DNA from: Favolaschia claudopus
Taxonomy: Eukaryota > Basidiomycota > Agaricomycetes > Agaricales > Mycenaceae
Length of the DNA stretch: 64,000 bases
Assembly: GCA_037176885.1 (NCBI GenBank)
Contig: JAWWNJ010000016.1
Location: 1,116,001-1,180,000 of the forward strand
Direction: 5' to 3'
The position numbers were made by a program, and so were the translations under genes. The notes beneath the pieces were generated by a model that was not told the origin of the DNA, did not search any database, and saw only the letters and a list, made by a program, of their open reading frames with translations. Of this stretch, positions 11,594 to 23,659 are shown one piece after another (position 1 is the first letter of the stretch; each line of letters begins with the position of its first letter).

Positions 11594-13081
11594 ATGGCTT
11601 CCATGCCCTTGGACCGCGCATCGGTACGCTATTTTATTTTTTGCTTGCCCGTGAATTTGAATTAGTCTAACGGGACTTCGAGTTCCTCGGATGCATATTC
11701 GAAACTCTGGGTTTTGGTACGGCACTCAAGAAGAGCTAGCTGCCTTTACTTCTCTAACTAACGGAATGAACAGGAGCCATGACGGTCATGACGTTCTCAA
11801 CCCTGAGGACTGTGTTGGCTAAGAGCAGAAGGCGCCATACCACGTCGTCAGCATCGAACCATCGTTTGCTTTCAGTGCTCTGCATGATTTGGGTTCTATC
11901 TGCAGCGGTATGTTGCTTGCATCTCTTTCTATCTCGGGCTTCCCACTCAATACAGATCTAGCACTGGATCATCAACGTGTACCGCGCATATTCCGCTTTC
12001 ATGTTATTCCCCGCAGGCCCAGTTGCATTTTACAACACACTGTCGCTTCCGTCATATACCGCCCGCAACACTGTCTACTGTCTTTTGACGGTATTGGCCG
12101 ATAGTTTCGTCGTAAGTACTCTCGCCTTACTTGTCTCCCATCATGATCACTCATTCTATTTCACCTGGTCGTTCGCTGCATAGGTTTATCGCTGCTACGT
12201 TGTCTGGCAAAGAAGGTGGTGGATTGTCGTGATTCCCGCTTTACTCCTCATCAGCACTTTGGGTGCGTGTTTGATTTCTCGCTAAGCGGTATTTTGTAGT
12301 ATCAGTGCCACTCAACTTCCAGAATAACAGTCACCGGTATCGGGGTGATTTACTCGTTCCATCAGGCTACGCCAGGAAACGTCGTGTTCATCAAGCAGGT
12401 AAAGCCATGGGTCACATCCTATGTCGCTGTAACACTAGCAACTAATGTGCTTTGTACCTGTAAGTGGATCCCCCGGGTGTCCTTCATCGACCTCTGATTT
12501 CCTATTCTCCAGCCCTTATCGCCTTCCGTGTGATACGGAACCGAATGTACCTTTCGTCTGTCAACCTGGCGCGCACTAGCAACGACCCTCTCTGGACTTT
12601 CCTGGTCGTCGTCATGGAGAGCGCAGCGATTTATTCTTCGGCACTCATCGTCTTGATGGTGCTCTACTCAATGAACAGCAATGCTCAATATGTTGCATTG
12701 GACATCGTACGTGAATATTATATGCAAAACTCGAGACCATATACAAATGTTGACTCACCCACCGCGTCTTCATAGACCGTTTCAACCATCGTGAGTCTAT
12801 TGCTTGCAATAATAATATACAACAATTTGACGGTTTTTTAGGGCATCGCTTTCACCATGATCATCCTCAGAGTCAGTCTCGGAAAGAGCAGCGATACTCA
12901 AGCCTTTGGATCAACAACGGAAACTCTGAGAGTTCCCAGTAGTAGCAACCGGGCTCATGATCTAAACGTCAATGTTGCCAGGCTGGTGGAGGTCAACCGA
13001 GACTATTCCCTCAAGGATTCAACGCATAAACTAAACACAGACGTTGAAGATGGGTCGGACAAGGTTCACTTTGATAATTGA
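11594..13081 (+). CDS. Multi-TM membrane protein of an Agaricomycete-expanded family
   Basis: Proposed start MASMPLDRAS at 11594. A GTACGC donor and an intron with a CTAAC branch point then lead to FLGCIFETLGFGAMTVMTF. Further exons give HRLLSVLCMIWVLSAA, HWIINVYRAYSAFMLFPAGP, then RNTVYCLLTVLADSFV, VYRCYVVWQRRWWIVVIPAL, VTGIGVIYSFHQ, ALIAFRVIRNRM, and WTFLVVVMESAAIYSSALIV. The last TM (TMIILRVSLG) precedes a hydrophilic tail ending DKVHFDN. The N-V-Y-R and V-Y-R-C-Y-V-V-W segments are typical of a large seven-TM-like family in mushrooms whose function is unknown. About seven introns. The first exon is the least certain part. It lies upstream of and parallel to the MFS transporter. Confidence 0.68.
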
Positions 13082-13748
13082 TTTGAGGCGGGGTTTCAAA
13101 AGCAAGATGGAACTGTCCCTATGAACTTCTGTCCTTGCGGTAGAGGGGGACTGTGTACTCGATTTTATCTATCAATTATCTATATGTATGTACACAGTAC
13201 AGTCTCTGACAATGGTCGAAACAAAATTGCTGCTCTATACCATTCTGCGTCGTCAGTCAAGTTGAAGTCTAGAAATCAAGAGAAAAAAAAAGATGAAAAT
13301 CAGTCATTAAGGTCGGTTTGCACAAAATCGAAATTCCAACTGTTGAATCTCCCGAGCGGCAAAATGGGTATAACCAACGCTTGCAGCTTGCCCGACTAGG
13401 AAATGTACTTGTTGATCGAAGACTGTGGGAATTTCTGAATCTTCCTCTCCCTTCCATTTGCCCAGCCGGATCCAGCGTATGACACGGCCTGTCGATCGAG
13501 CCTCTTCACTTGCTCTTCACAGGCTGCCACAAACGCCGGCCACGTTCTGAACGTTTCAGTAATTTTAGAGCCTTATCTTGCCCTGTGTGATGCCACCTGT
13601 CAGCGATTGACTGGAACTTGTCTGCAGAAGAAGCCCCATCGGAAGATGGAAGATGGAGAAGAATGTCGCCGCATTCACCGTGGAATTTAGCACGGATAGC
13701 TTGCACAGCGCAAGCGTTCCTCGTTCTTTTCGTCCCCCTAAAACTTGA
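13082..13748. other. Intergenic region before the MFS transporter
   Basis: About 670 bp with no credible gene. An A-rich tract occurs near 13281-13290. It should contain the 3' end of the TM-protein transcript and the MFS promoter. Confidence 0.45.
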
Positions 13749-15972
13749 ATGCAGGATTCTGTGTTGCTCAAGCCTACGCAGGGTGGCGGCGACTCGGAGA
13801 AGGAATTAGCAGCAGCCATCGTTCACGTCGAGTCCGAGGCCGCAACCTTGTCTGAATTTCAGACACAGTCTGAGCCTCCAAAACCTGATGCGGTGACGGT
13901 GCCGGATGGCGGTTTTGTTGCCTGGCGTACAGTGGTCGGCGCGTGAGTAGATTTTATCATCCTAGCTACTATAGGGAATTCAGTATCTAAAGGTGGCTCG
14001 TAATGCTGAGCACATTCGGGTAGGACTTCGTTTCTTTCATCTCCATTTATTTCTAACGAAATCCCGGCGCCGATATCAGCTATGTCTTCGCGTTCGGGGT
14101 ACAAGAAGGTTTGAATGTATTTCGTTCGACATCGTCTGCAAATCCGAATCCACCGTTCAGACTACTACGTTCGGGTTTATTTGGCGAACCATACACCAAG
14201 TAGTATTGGGTGCGTCAGCTCACTAAATTTCATATGCGCTGATTCTGATTCAGGAACTCGCAGATGGATCGCAAGCTTCCAGCTCACGATGCCCTTTCTT
14301 TTGGCCCCCATTTCCGGCAAATTATTCGATGACGGAGGTTTCCATGCCCTGGAGATTTGCGGTGGACTTCTATTTACTTTCTCGTGAGTTCCTTCAAGCT
14401 CTCGAGTCGGTCAACGTAGCTCACACGCACCTCATTGTCAGTGTTTTCATGCTCTCGCTCGCCAAACCTGGGCAATATTATCAGGTTCGATTCAGATCTC
14501 GTTTGGTTGAAACTCTGTTGCGCTCATGGAAACGCAATTTCTAGATTTTCTTAGCGTATGATACGTTTTGACTGCTGTAAAGTAAAAGGGTCTCATTCCA
14601 GCAACGCAGGCAAGGCGTAGGCATGGGTGTTGGGCTAGGCCTGACGTTCCTGCCGACCTTGGGAATCGTGGTTCATCATTTCAAAAACAAGAGAGGGCTA
14701 GCATCTGGAATTGTCCTGTCCGGGTCCTCCACCGGAGCTACAATCTTTCCCATTAGTAAGTCGAATGACTTTCTCTCCCGCCGGAATTGACAAACCCGTG
14801 AATAGTGTTCAAGTACCCATCTTGTCTTACTTGCGTGACTTTTCGTTGATAACCCGCAATAGTCATTTAATCCCCAAACTCGGATTTGGAGGTACAATTC
14901 GCGCGACGGCAGCCATCATTCCTCCTTGCCTTGTCGTCGGAAATCTCCTCATGCGAACGCGCCTCCCCAGTCGGCGTAACAGGCCAGCCGGGCCCAGCGT
15001 TAATGTCAAGGCTTTCTTCGCTGAAGCCGAATATATATGGGCTATATTGGGGTAAGTACACGTCCAATTCCGCTCAAAACCAACTTAACCTGTAAATCAC
15101 TGGCAGTCTCTTCTTCTCCGCCTTGGGTGTATACTTCCCGAGTAAGACCGGACCCACTCGTTTCATTCCATCCTCACATCGCATCGTCAGTCATCTACAT
15201 TCAACTTTTCAGTGTACAACACAAGGTGGACAACACACTTGCATTTTATTCGGTCGGTCTTCATTAACGACAATGTGATTGTTCCAGCTAATTGACGCGA
15301 TAGGTGGCTATGATGAACGTTTCTGGTGGTTTTGTTCGTATTCTCGCGAATCATCTGGGCGATCTTTGCGGCCCCTTCAATGTTCAACTCACTTGTTCAA
15401 TTTGCTGCGGTGCAGTCATCTGGGCAATGTTAGGAATGTGCGTAATGTTTCCGTTACCATATTCATGCTTGGTTGAAATGTGCACCAGCCATAACGGTGC
15501 TTCGCTAGTCGTGATAAGTATTTTGTATGGTGCATTTTCTGGAGCATGTAAGTTGATCCTTTGACTTTCTTTCAAGTTTGTTGTGAACATATCTGGTCGT
15601 CAAGGGATCTCCCTTGGATTCGCTTGCATTGCGTCCATGGCTCGCAGTCCAGCCGAAGTCGGGTACGCGCGCTATCTCCAATCAAAGAGGTCTAATTGGA
15701 ATGCTCTGCCTCTTCAGCGCTCGCTCAGGAATCGCTCTCGCGTTCATGAGTTTGGGTGTTCTTGTCTCATCCCCTATTCAAGGCGCACTCTTGGGGCATA
15801 CATTCACCTGGATCAATGCCGTTGCATTTTCTACCGTATGTGACTCTTCCTTTTTTTCGAGCGCAGAGTAACAGGCAATACCTGTACGCAGACACTCATG
15901 TTCGCTGGTGCAGCATGTTGTGCAACCGCTCGTACCTTACTAGCTCGCCGGAAAAAAACTTGGCGTGTGTAG
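13749..15972 (+). CDS. MFS transporter, monocarboxylate (MCT/MCH) type
   Basis: Plasma-membrane or organellar proton-coupled carrier of the fungal monocarboxylate porter group. The start at 13749 gives a hydrophilic N-tail and then the family signature PDGGFVAWRTVVGA at the head of TM1. After splicing: DYYVRVYLANHTPSSIG, WIASFQLTMPFLLAPISGKL, GVGMGVGLGLTFLPTLGIVV, HHFKNKRGLASGIVLSGSST (loop and TM5 signature of the group), GTIRATAAIIPPCLVVGNLL, NHLGDLCGPFN, and GIALAFMSLGVLVSSPIQGA. It ends ARRKKTWRV with stop at 15970-15972. Roughly ten introns; no broken exon was noticed. In fungi such carriers move short-chain or aromatic monocarboxylates, or act as orphan secondary-metabolite exporters. 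Its position near the ligase and thioesterase suggests, but does not prove, a shared substrate. Confidence 0.82.
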
Positions 15973-16270
15973 CATTGAGTGTTGGGGAGTGGTATCATGT
16001 CCCGAAGTCAAGCCTTGTAGGCGCTACACGATGTAAATATATTTCTCTATAACCATCCGCGGGGGAAAGCCCATAAAGCCAGTCTCTGGCGAGACATCAC
16101 ACAAGGAATATAAATAGGTTCAAATCATAATCATATTCCCGGTTCTGCCCACAAGGATACAGACTGCACGATATAAAGTGTCCAGCAAGTTGTGAATTGA
16201 ATAGCACGGATACATTCACGAGCGACCATGGGTCAGGAAACACGCACACGTGACAACCAAATGACCGACA

Positions 16271-18942
16271 TTAACATTTGTCAATGAGCTTGTTCTTGGG
16301 TACCGTCTGCCCGTAGTCGTCCACCCACGTAGTAAGATTCGCATCCTGATACGCACGAAGGTACCTGTGCATTCCCCACAATTCAGTTTGTCTCTGCAAA
16401 AGGAGAGGAAAGGCAGAGGGACAAGACGCACGTCTCGATATACTTCGCAGTCGGTCTCTCCGGCGGATCGCACCCGATGTTGATCTTGTCCGGATGCTGG
16501 TAAACCCGAACGTAGTCAATCAGCATCGTCGCCGGTAAGTTGAGATGTGCATAGTCGATGTCGCCAAAAGATTTAGAGATGCCCAAACTCAAGAATCATA
16601 CAACATTAGTGACAGAAGGCGCAAGAGAAGAAGTGCCTACTTGGCGATGATGTACTAAAGAATCATACCATCAGCGACGGAAGGTATGAGGGAAGAAGAG
16701 CCCACGCACCAGCGGCTCATCCGTTATAGGGCGGGCTGAGATACCTGTTTCTGTGTCGGCGCCCATACCAGCAGCATTGAGAGTCCAGGTCATTTTGTTG
16801 TTCGTGATCCAGGTGATGTACTGCAATGCCAAATGCATGAGCTTAAGGCTACCCAGGGCCAGTTAAAGGACACACCGCATTCTCGTATCCAGGAACGTAC
16901 TCAAAGCCGTGAACACTGAAGCACTGGTCGGTGCGCTGGTAGCACGATTGATCTACGAGCATACGGATAGAGAGTTGTCAGGAGGGGCAGGGGCGGAACT
17001 AGAAGATACCGTACTCGTAGTCGAAACAACAGACGCAGCCTCCTGGAAATTATTCCCGGAGAACGAATTTTGATGCGACAGCGACAAGTCCGCGAGGATG
17101 AGATTCGCGGAGGAGTTATCCCAATGGTAGCCTTTGTTAAACGGCGCATATTGAACGGACTGCGATACCTGTCCGACGCGTGCATCGTCCTCGCCACCAA
17201 TCTATGCCAAGATCGTAAGCTCCAAGACGGCAGGTCGTTGCGGTAGGATAAACTCACTTGCGCCTCTAGAGTATGTAGAGAGGATGCGTCACTTTTGCAG
17301 AATCGCGAGCGAGCAAGAAAACACACCAAACATGTCAATTTCGGGAGCCGAACGTCCTACATACGATCCATCTGACTGATGGATCGGGCCAGGATGGGAC
17401 TCTCCGGGGCATGTGCAGCGAGAAAGACGCTGCCCGGGAAGGTATGAAAGCACACCATTGTTGCTGCCGTCGCCGCTGTTGAGCGCTGCAGGCGGGCCAC
17501 CTTCAAACCTAGAGGTATGCGAATATCAATGTTTCATCAGTCCATCTATCTTTGCAAGAGGCACTGAAGGTACGTTTGATTCGCAAGGGTGCCCAGATCG
17601 CATGCATCATAGACATATGGCCACATACCGTCCAACGAGGCACCATAGCCAGCGCGACCCAGGTTGCCCCTAGCATAGATGACGGATTAACGAGGTATTC
17701 GCGGGCAGGAGGCGCCGTTGCTCACATCGTCCATACGGCGGGCCACAGCCCAAAGACATTCGTGGCACCGGGCAGCATCACGTTCGCGACGATAAGGCCG
17801 CCCGTGAAGCAAAACTGAAGCAAGTGTTGATGAAACGGACAACTTCAAAGCAGGAAGACAAGATACCTTGTTCCAGGTGGACACCATACCGCCCCTGTAG
17901 TCGAGATTGTGGTTCAGGCTTGGGTCCGGGATATTCGTGAGGTTGATCTCGAGGGCACCGCTACGTGTTGTGATGGCGGAAGGGTCGTACCTGGGTGAGA
18001 TGTGAATTTTTGCTTCCGGGGAGCAAGGCGGGAAAGGACCATTCGAAATTCTTGGTTTGCCAGTAGTGCAGATCGACGGCTTCCCTGTAGATGGGACAGA
18101 GATTGGCGATAAGGTCTTGGTAGTCGTGACTAGCGAAAAAACGGTACCAATATGGATCATCTCCAGGATAGAAAGACCGGCCGTCGGTGTTGAATTCGTC
18201 GCTGAAAACGAGCTTGAGGTCAGTTTGGGATGGGTCATTGAACGAGGGTATAGTGTATGCGTCCTTGCCACGTCGTCATATCAAACCTCTGTTCATGCCA
18301 AATCAGAGAGAAGTATGCACCTTGGGGGTTTCGGGGTCAATGAGCCCCCAGTCTCCAATGAGAGGCAATTTCTTGTTGTCCGCCTCAGGGCCCTTGCCTG
18401 CAAGGCTGGACGATGACTTCGTCGAGTTCTTGATGTGCTGAGCTATTGGGTATCCCACGCTGTGGAACAAAATGAGCAACGAAAGTCCAGAACGATTTGA
18501 ACAACGAGACCCACAAGAGACCCAGGAAACCAAGACACAAAACAACAAGGCAGCCTATATTGCGAAAACCACGAAGGGTGAACGCGCCATGCTTCTCGGT
18601 GTCGCGAGAAGGATCATGCAGCGCATCGTCTGCTTCGGGACGAGAGTTATCGATGCCCCAGGCCGTAGGATCTGGCGACCAATCATACTGACAAGGTGTT
18701 AGCGGATCCAGTCAAGATTCCAGTTGATACATGCAACACACCTTGTCGCTCACTGAATGCTGCGTGGAAGCCGGGCGACTACCGTTGCGTCGCGCGTAGC
18801 GGCTGTCATCTGTGCCTGCATAACTAGCCCGAACATTGGATTGACTGCAGCGAGACATGGCAAACGACGAGATGGAAGGTCGACAGCTCGAAACCAAATT
18901 CTGGGACGATGGGTTCGGACCCGCGCGGTAGTATTTGGACAT
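16271..18942 (-). CDS. SKN1/KRE6-family beta-glucan synthesis protein, copy A (GH16-like)
   Basis: Type II membrane protein of the secretory pathway, required in yeasts for beta-1,6-glucan assembly. The start is [19 protein letters not shown]. The Ser/Arg-rich cytosolic tail leads through an exon with [18 protein letters not shown] to a single TM ([14 protein letters not shown]). The lumenal domain contains [20 protein letters not shown], then [15 protein letters not shown], then the GH16 catalytic motif APEIDMFEA split by an intron, which keeps the E-x-D-x-x-E acidic residues. It ends WVDDYGQTVPKNKLIDKC. About ten introns. It lies in inverted orientation to copy B (23660-26367), with conserved exon layout, protein sequence and about 108 bp of 5' leader. 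Both copies appear functional. Confidence 0.85.
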
Positions 18943-19050
18943 AGGTGTACGCGGCCACCTTTGCGTCTAAAGATTGTGAAGAATAGAAAAGACAGGAAGA
19001 GTGCGTTGGGGACGAGGACGAGAATGAGAATGAGGAAAAGGAGGGAATAC
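18943..19050 (-). repeat. Conserved 5' leader of SKN1/KRE6 copy A (inverted duplicate)
   Basis: Read on the minus strand, this 108-bp leader closely matches 23553-23659, including CTTCCTGTCTTTTCT and TTCTTCACAAT followed by a TTTAG acceptor-like site. This shows that the duplication included regulatory or untranslated sequence. The TTTAG may be the 3' splice site of a 5'-UTR intron. Confidence 0.75.
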
Positions 19051-19894
19051 TGTATGATCACAGTATTGTATTGCACACTGACGGCCATTGGCGACTGACG
19101 ACGCCGCTTTGCCTTTTTCAACGACAACGCCGCGTCGCCGCTGGACAGCGGACGGTCAATCAATCCCGCTGTAGTAGAGCTGCCTCTCTTGAAGTCTCTT
19201 CTCTGCGGCCGATTGACATTTCCGGACGATATTCTCAAGCTGTTATATTGATAACCTTGCTCGACCTAAATGGGTCCAAACACGCAGACGCAAATTTGTC
19301 TGGGTCCGCCCCGTCAAGAGGAGAACGGTGGGATCTGCGAGTATACGCTTCGAGTAAGCTCCGTGCGACATCTACTCTATCCAGTGTTTTGCATCGCGGG
19401 GTTCATATTTGCTAGGCAGTTGACGTTGTTGTTGCTCAGAAGTTCAAGCTGCAAGCTGCACATCTTGACAGAGCTCAGATGGAAGCAAAGACGCAGCCTG
19501 GTCCGAAGTTGCCACTGGTAAAATTTGGGAGAGTCGGAGAAGAGCCTTCAAGAGGGGAGAAGGCTGGAGAAGGGAGAAGGGAGCGTGAACTCAGGCTGCG
19601 GCAAGATGGACTGCAGCTTTTAGAACAGACTGTAAAGTTGGGAAGAGAAAGATACACATGTACAGTTACGTAAAGGTCAAGGATTACTTTTCTGCCACAG
19701 CGACCAACAGCACTGGCATTCGATCGAACATGATATGATATTGTAGCTACCCGTAGCAGTGTTTCTGATAGTATGTACTAGGAAATAGGCACGTAAGGCA
19801 CTCAGAGGACCAGCGTAGATGGTAAGTATGGTGATGAGTCTGTATTTTAGGAATACATATACTATTGCGCACCGCAACGGCGCAACCCGTCCTT
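19051..19894. other. Intergenic between SKN1 copy A and the F-box gene
   Basis: About 840 bp. Short frames only, none recognisable. A purine-rich plus-strand run is present at 19540-19590. Confidence 0.45.
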
Positions 19895-21557
19895 TCATCC
19901 CCCACGACGCATCCACTTCTGTTCTTCCATGCGTGCGCTGCGAAGCACAGGCAGCGTCGCCATCACCGTACTCCATTTCTCGGAGAATACCCCGGCCTCG
20001 GCCTCAGCCTCCCCAGCGTCGCCTCGGATGTGCTGGTCGGTGAGTATACCGGTCAGCTTCGGAAAGACACTAGATAGGAAGCCCGCGACATGTAGGGGAT
20101 CGGCTATCGGTGAGCGCATTACGATCATGTGCAGGAGGGATGTTTGCTGGACACGTCTGCCACTGCCACCAGCGCTGCCATCCGCTTCTGATGCGATGAG
20201 CTTTTGTGGCCAGGCAGAAGACGTCGCGTCGAGGGGTAGAGATAGCGAATATAGATGTGGACAGTGCCGTGCGAATGGGACCAGGCCTTGGAGGGTGATG
20301 CGGGAGCGGTGATTTACGTAGGAACTGGCGAGTAGGGATAGCTCAGAGAGTTGCGGCCATGTCTGAGCTAGGTCTGCGGCAATTGTGTCGTCCAGATCAA
20401 CCCCGAGGGGTGTGGTTACAAACACGACAGAAAGATTTCTGAAGGTGGCTAGTGATAGTATTTTGGCTCCCTCGACGAGATAGGACGTGATCTCAGCATC
20501 AGTGGGAACGGTGGTCCGTCCTCCCGAGAATTGTCCAAAGGTTATTTGCTCCAGGGAAGCGTGGCTATTCGTACAAGAGCGAACGATGGCAGAATGGAGC
20601 GCTGTTATGCGCTTTGCTGGTATCTTTTCCGGAAGATCAATGGTAAGATCACGAAGGCGTGCATGGGTCATCAACGCGAGCAGAGGAATGATGGTTTCAA
20701 CGTCGTCTCCTGTGATGTCCAAAGATTGGAGGGCGGGGAAAATAATGTCGTTGGAGAAAATGCCGGCTGGGAACGAGCCTATGGCGGGCTGGTTTTCCAG
20801 CGTCAGAGACTTCAAGCCAGGGAGCCGTGCAATGTGCGCTAATGCAACATTGTCGAGACAAGGCAGGGTGATCGACTCCAAACGGTGCAATCCCGTAACG
20901 AGTGCCGAGACGGGACCCTTGAAATCGAAGCCCCGATCCGTATATTGAATTTCTAGGTCCCTCAACAAGGGGCATTCTGCGGCAATAGTGGGCAGGAGCG
21001 ATAAATGTGCAGCGGCCTGTGGTCTGGCCAAGAACAAATCGTGGATCTGGGGACTCAGAAAGAGACGAACATATTGAAATGTCCATTCCCGACGAGAGTA
21101 GAAGTACAAGGTTTGGAGATTGGGGAAAAGCTGCTGCCAGGGCCAGCACAGGCGCAGCGATTCCAGGAATTCAGCTGAGGTCGGGTACCCGGGCTCTATG
21201 CACCGTCCATCGTAGTTGAACGACTTGACCCGACGAGCATGGACGAGAGGTCTTTCCCAATCGGAGGGAAGGACGGGTCTATTCATGATCTATATTGCAA
21301 AATTTGAGTATCTCAGTCAAACTTGAAGCGGTAATTTCGCTTGCCCAGGTCACCTCCGGCTCGTCTAGAACCTCCTCCCAGATGCCCTCTGGCATACATC
21401 GTAAGATATTCCCAAGAGAATTCTGGTGACTCCAGAGCACGTCGAGGGCAGGGTCAACGAAAGCTCTGCATACTCTCGCGAAGGAAGGTAGACTGCCTTC
21501 CTCGATTTGTTCGCATATGAGGGAGACAATCTCGACGACACAAAGACACTGATGCAT
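19895..21557 (-). CDS. F-box/LRR-like protein
   Basis: Likely substrate-recognition subunit of an SCF ubiquitin ligase, of the type vastly expanded in mushrooms. Exon 1 starts MHQCLCVVEIVSLICEQIEE and carries a degenerate F-box (LPSFARVCRAFVDPALDVLW). A 64-nt intron (21290-21353) joins ...VLDEPE to IMNRPVLPSDWERPL in frame. This explains why the open frame appears to break at 21279. The second exon is one long frame with leucine-rich repeats (PLLRDLEIQY, LESITLPCLDNVALAHIARL, LKSLTLENQ, ALQSLDITGDD, LRDLTIDLPE, QLSELSLLASS, HLYSLSLPLD). Full length, about 530 residues, no damage. It sits between the two inverted SKN1 copies. Confidence 0.8.
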
Positions 21558-21871
21558 TCCACGACGAAGGGAGTTGAGGCCAATTTAAAAGTGGTTTGTG
21601 GGAGAAGAGAGAAAGATTTCTGACCCTAACCCTACCATCCACATTCTCCTTGCTTCCGACCACCAACTCTGGAAATGATTTTACAGTCAATCTACGGCCC
21701 ATCCATTGAAGTAAAACCCATTGAAGCAAAACTACGTCTTCAGGAAGAATCTTCCGCTCGGGATCTATACGGGCCTTATATGTATCTGGGTAATACCTTA
21801 GGCCTTAGGCCTTATGGGTGACAATCGTCGAGAGCATTCAATTCCGCGCGAAGAAAATGAATCAGTGGAAT
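21558..21871. other. F-box promoter region
   Basis: About 310 bp upstream of the F-box start. Two telomere-like CCCTAA units at 21624-21634 are too few to matter. No gene. Confidence 0.4.
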
Positions 21872-22303
21872 TTATAAACCCACGACCCGCACATCGGCAT
21901 GAGACACCGTAGTGGTCCATTCAAGTCTAGAGGTAATCTTCCCCTGCGCCCAGCTCCGTCTATCCTGCTCCCCCACTGCGCCACCACTCGTCTGCTCACA
22001 TTGACACTCGTACCCCTGCCTTGCCCGCCACATCCCCGTCGTTGACTGTCCCCTCGTCCGTCTTGCAAGAGCTTCACCTTTTTGTGAATTGCAAGCGCCG
22101 TGAATCAGGTCGATGAGCTTGAGATCACGCTCTTGGTATTGTTCACGGTATTGTGCTACGTGAAGCAGTGGGTCGCGCGTGCCTGCTTGAGGTTGTAGAA
22201 GCCGAAGACAGTTTGCTTTTTGATGATGGGCGCGTAGGTGATTCGAATGGGGTGGAGTGTATAGGTGAGTGAGTGTTAAAGGTAAGCTCGAGAGCCTGTT
22301 CAT
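21872..22303 (-). pseudogene. Decayed 3' fragment of the DUF4139 gene
   Basis: The minus-strand sequence matches the last exon of the DUF4139 gene at 853-1319 in the same relative orientation. Shared blocks include the terminal ADVRVVGL against ADARVIGL, the QDRR segment, TTGAGGTTGTAGAAGCCGAA, and the TTGATGATGGGnGnGTA...GATTCG block. Relative to the parent it has several small deletions, including most of the Gly/Ala-rich segment, and frame changes. The present 143-codon open frame is chimeric and not expected to be functional. No upstream part of the gene was found, so this is a truncated copy. It lies inside the segment bounded by the two inverted SKN1 copies. Confidence 0.8.
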
Positions 22304-23552
22304 GATGAAAGCTCACTCCAATTCATAGCGCGAGACGACCCCCGCCCATACACAGCGGCCCGGATGTGAGAGGAGCCCTCGCGGCCGGAAATAGCAACGC
22401 ATGCCCTGCGATGAAGCCCACTATCCCGAATGAGCCTCTGATTCGTACTTGGAGATGGGAGGTACTTGAGGAGGTAGATGTAGGTCCGATCCGAGAGAGA
22501 ATTTTGCGGCTTTACTGTCAGAGGTAGACGGAGCCCAAAGAATCGATACAAAGTGGTGAGCGAAGCTGGAGATTTTGAAGCAAGAGAGGAGAACCAAGCC
22601 CTGGTATTTGAACGGCATCGTCCACGATGCAGATGGCAAAGCATCGAGAAAAAGAAGGAAAAAAAATCGGATGAAGGAGAGTGATTGGATGTGAGCTGAG
22701 GCTACGTGAGCTTGCGAGCGAGAATTGAGGGGACCTAATCGCGGCCCACTTCCACCGCAAACCACAACTCGTAATCCACGTTGACTCTACGCCTCTCCAA
22801 CCCTTCATCCTCAATCTACCTCGCATTCTTTTCACGCTCTTTCCTTTTTCCTTAAGACGAAAGTAAAATATTTCCAAGCTACCTCGTTGGGGCCAGGTAG
22901 GGTACAGACTGACACAGAGAAGCGTGTCATCTGAGTTGATTCCAGCAATAAGGTCGTGTCATATCTGCCCGGGTAGTACCGGGTAGACTTGTCTAGGTTG
23001 TCTTGGACTTGTTAGACTCCTCCAGCTCGGCATCGGAAGCGCAAGATGCTTTTGACTTGTAGAGCGCTTGAAGCCAAGACTTCGAAGGACTCCTTAGATT
23101 CTTTCACGATGCCGATGTTCCCCTCAACTTCAGTCCAGCTTGCAAATTTGCAAAGCCCATCGCAGCTTTCGATGCTTCATTCCGCGACAAGTCGACCAGA
23201 CGACGAGAACTTGGAGAATCTTGCCATCTAGCCAGCACTAGTCTGAACCCCTCGATGAGCAAAGCGTCTACTTCCAATATCTCACTGGCGCCATGTTCGC
23301 CAGTTGACGCAGTGGACATGGATAAATCTCGTCCGTATCTTCGGACCATGCAGAATGAAGCACTAGTTTGAGTCGTCCGGAAATCGCAAACGGCCACAGC
23401 GAAGAGGGTTCCAAATTGAGGCAGCTGTATGACTGGATTGGTGGCACTGAAAGCTTCAAGTGAAGGTATGAATACTACGAGACGTCAGCTTGGTTCGTTG
23501 CCATTGACACCGTCGCCGAGGGCCATCAACTGCGATCATTCTCGATCATTAC
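22304..23552. other. Gene-poor spacer before SKN1 copy B
   Basis: About 1.25 kb. A minus-strand frame at 23104-23397 (with ASEILEVDALLIEGFRLVLA) looks somewhat protein-like but has no recognisable domain. Nothing else was seen. Confidence 0.4.
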
Positions 23553-23659
23553 ACATTCCCTGCTTTCGCTCTCATCCTCATACTCAAGAGTTCTAAGTTA
23601 CTCTTCCTGTCTTTTCTGTTCTTCACAATTTTTAGGCGCGAAGGTCGCCGCATACACAT
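23553..23659 (+). repeat. Conserved 5' leader of SKN1/KRE6 copy B (inverted duplicate)
   Basis: Counterpart of 18943-19050 on the other strand, nearly equal in length. The alignment runs up to the start codon, so the duplicated unit extends at least 100 bp upstream of the coding region. Confidence 0.75.

Noticed and set aside
11430..11621. Minus-strand frame with YDPGQAYVPDGRKLGDIIPT
   Set aside because: Protein-like over about 35 codons, but no start, splice context or homologue is recognised. It overlaps antisense the first exon region of the TM-protein gene.
21279..21290. Apparent frameshift in the F-box gene
   Set aside because: A 64-nt intron with GT..AG ends (21290-21353) restores the frame exactly, so this is not a pseudogene.
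21624..21634. CCCTAACCCTA, telomere-like
   Set aside because: Fewer than two full units with no neighbouring array; expected by chance.
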